Below, piece by piece: positions 13,864 to 13,888 of a stretch of 13,888 nt of DNA. The DNA is from Lachnospiraceae bacterium UBA3826 (lineage in GTDB: Bacteria > Bacillota > Clostridia > Lachnospirales > Lachnospiraceae). The notes beneath the pieces were generated by a model. The model saw only the letters and a program-made list of their open reading frames with translations. It had not been told where the DNA came from and did not search any database. How positions within the stretch are numbered: the stretch's first letter is position 1; every line of letters begins with the position of its first letter. Location: NCBI GenBank assembly GCA_002393095.1, contig DGII01000125.1:1-13888 (forward strand). The letters are read 5' to 3'. The position numbers and the translations under genes were made by a program.

Positions 13864-13888
13864 ATGTCACTTAGAAATAAACTTATTC
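13864..13888 (+). CDS. Start of an unidentified gene, truncated by the window edge
   Basis: The ATG at 13864 follows a strong AAGGAGGAG (13849-13857) at six bases. The visible residues are MSLRNKLI. This kind of start (short basic stretch leading into a hydrophobic helix) is common in membrane signalling proteins such as chemotaxis receptors, but eight residues cannot identify a family. Confidence 0.6.

Noticed and set aside
1..13888. CRISPR array, tRNA/rRNA genes, insertion sequences, phage genes
   Set aside because: No regularly spaced repeats, no tRNA-like cloverleaf with conserved arms, and no transposase or integrase motifs were seen; the only tandem repeat is the in-frame dctP linker.

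Overview
The window looks like chromosomal DNA from a Lachnospiraceae-type Firmicute, perhaps Butyrivibrio-like. The evidence is strong AGGAGG-type ribosome binding sites, lipoprotein signal peptides with Gram-positive style substrate-binding proteins, heavy use of ATA, AGA and CTT codons, a clostridial-type reverse rubrerythrin, and TRAP plus hexuronate genes. The genus is inference.

Left part (2-3528). The end of a rubrerythrin gene meets a convergent small hypothetical gene (255-632, minus). That gene has its own promoter, back to back with the promoter of a complete methionine ABC importer operon, metN-metI-metQ (900-3452), which ends at a strong intrinsic terminator (3495-3528). The metN leader can fold but shows no S-box or T-box signature.

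Centre (3577-10902). A sigma-A type promoter has a perfect 14-bp palindrome filling its 17-bp spacer. It drives a hexuronate operon: TRAP transporter dctP-dctQ-dctM, a YcxB-like membrane protein, mannonate dehydratase uxuA, and a fructuronate reductase (UxuB-type). A GntR/FCD regulator follows and probably reads the palindrome. UxuB would reduce fructuronate to mannonate, and UxuA would dehydrate mannonate to 2-keto-3-deoxygluconate. The isomerase (uxaC) and kdgK/kdgA are not present here. Between uxuB and the regulator lie a 36-residue lipoprotein-like ORF and a 12-bp inverted repeat spanning about 90 bases.

Right part (10969-13888). A two-component system follows (short-loop histidine kinase plus OmpR-type regulator). 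Its kinase promoter places the transcription start at or next to the ATG. It ends in a 13-bp stem terminator, convergent with a tyrosine-rich secreted protein of unknown function. The window closes with the first codons of another gene.

The most useful leads are the operator inside the dctP promoter, the YcxB-like gene within the uronate operon, the structured segment between uxuB and gntR, and the unassigned metN leader.
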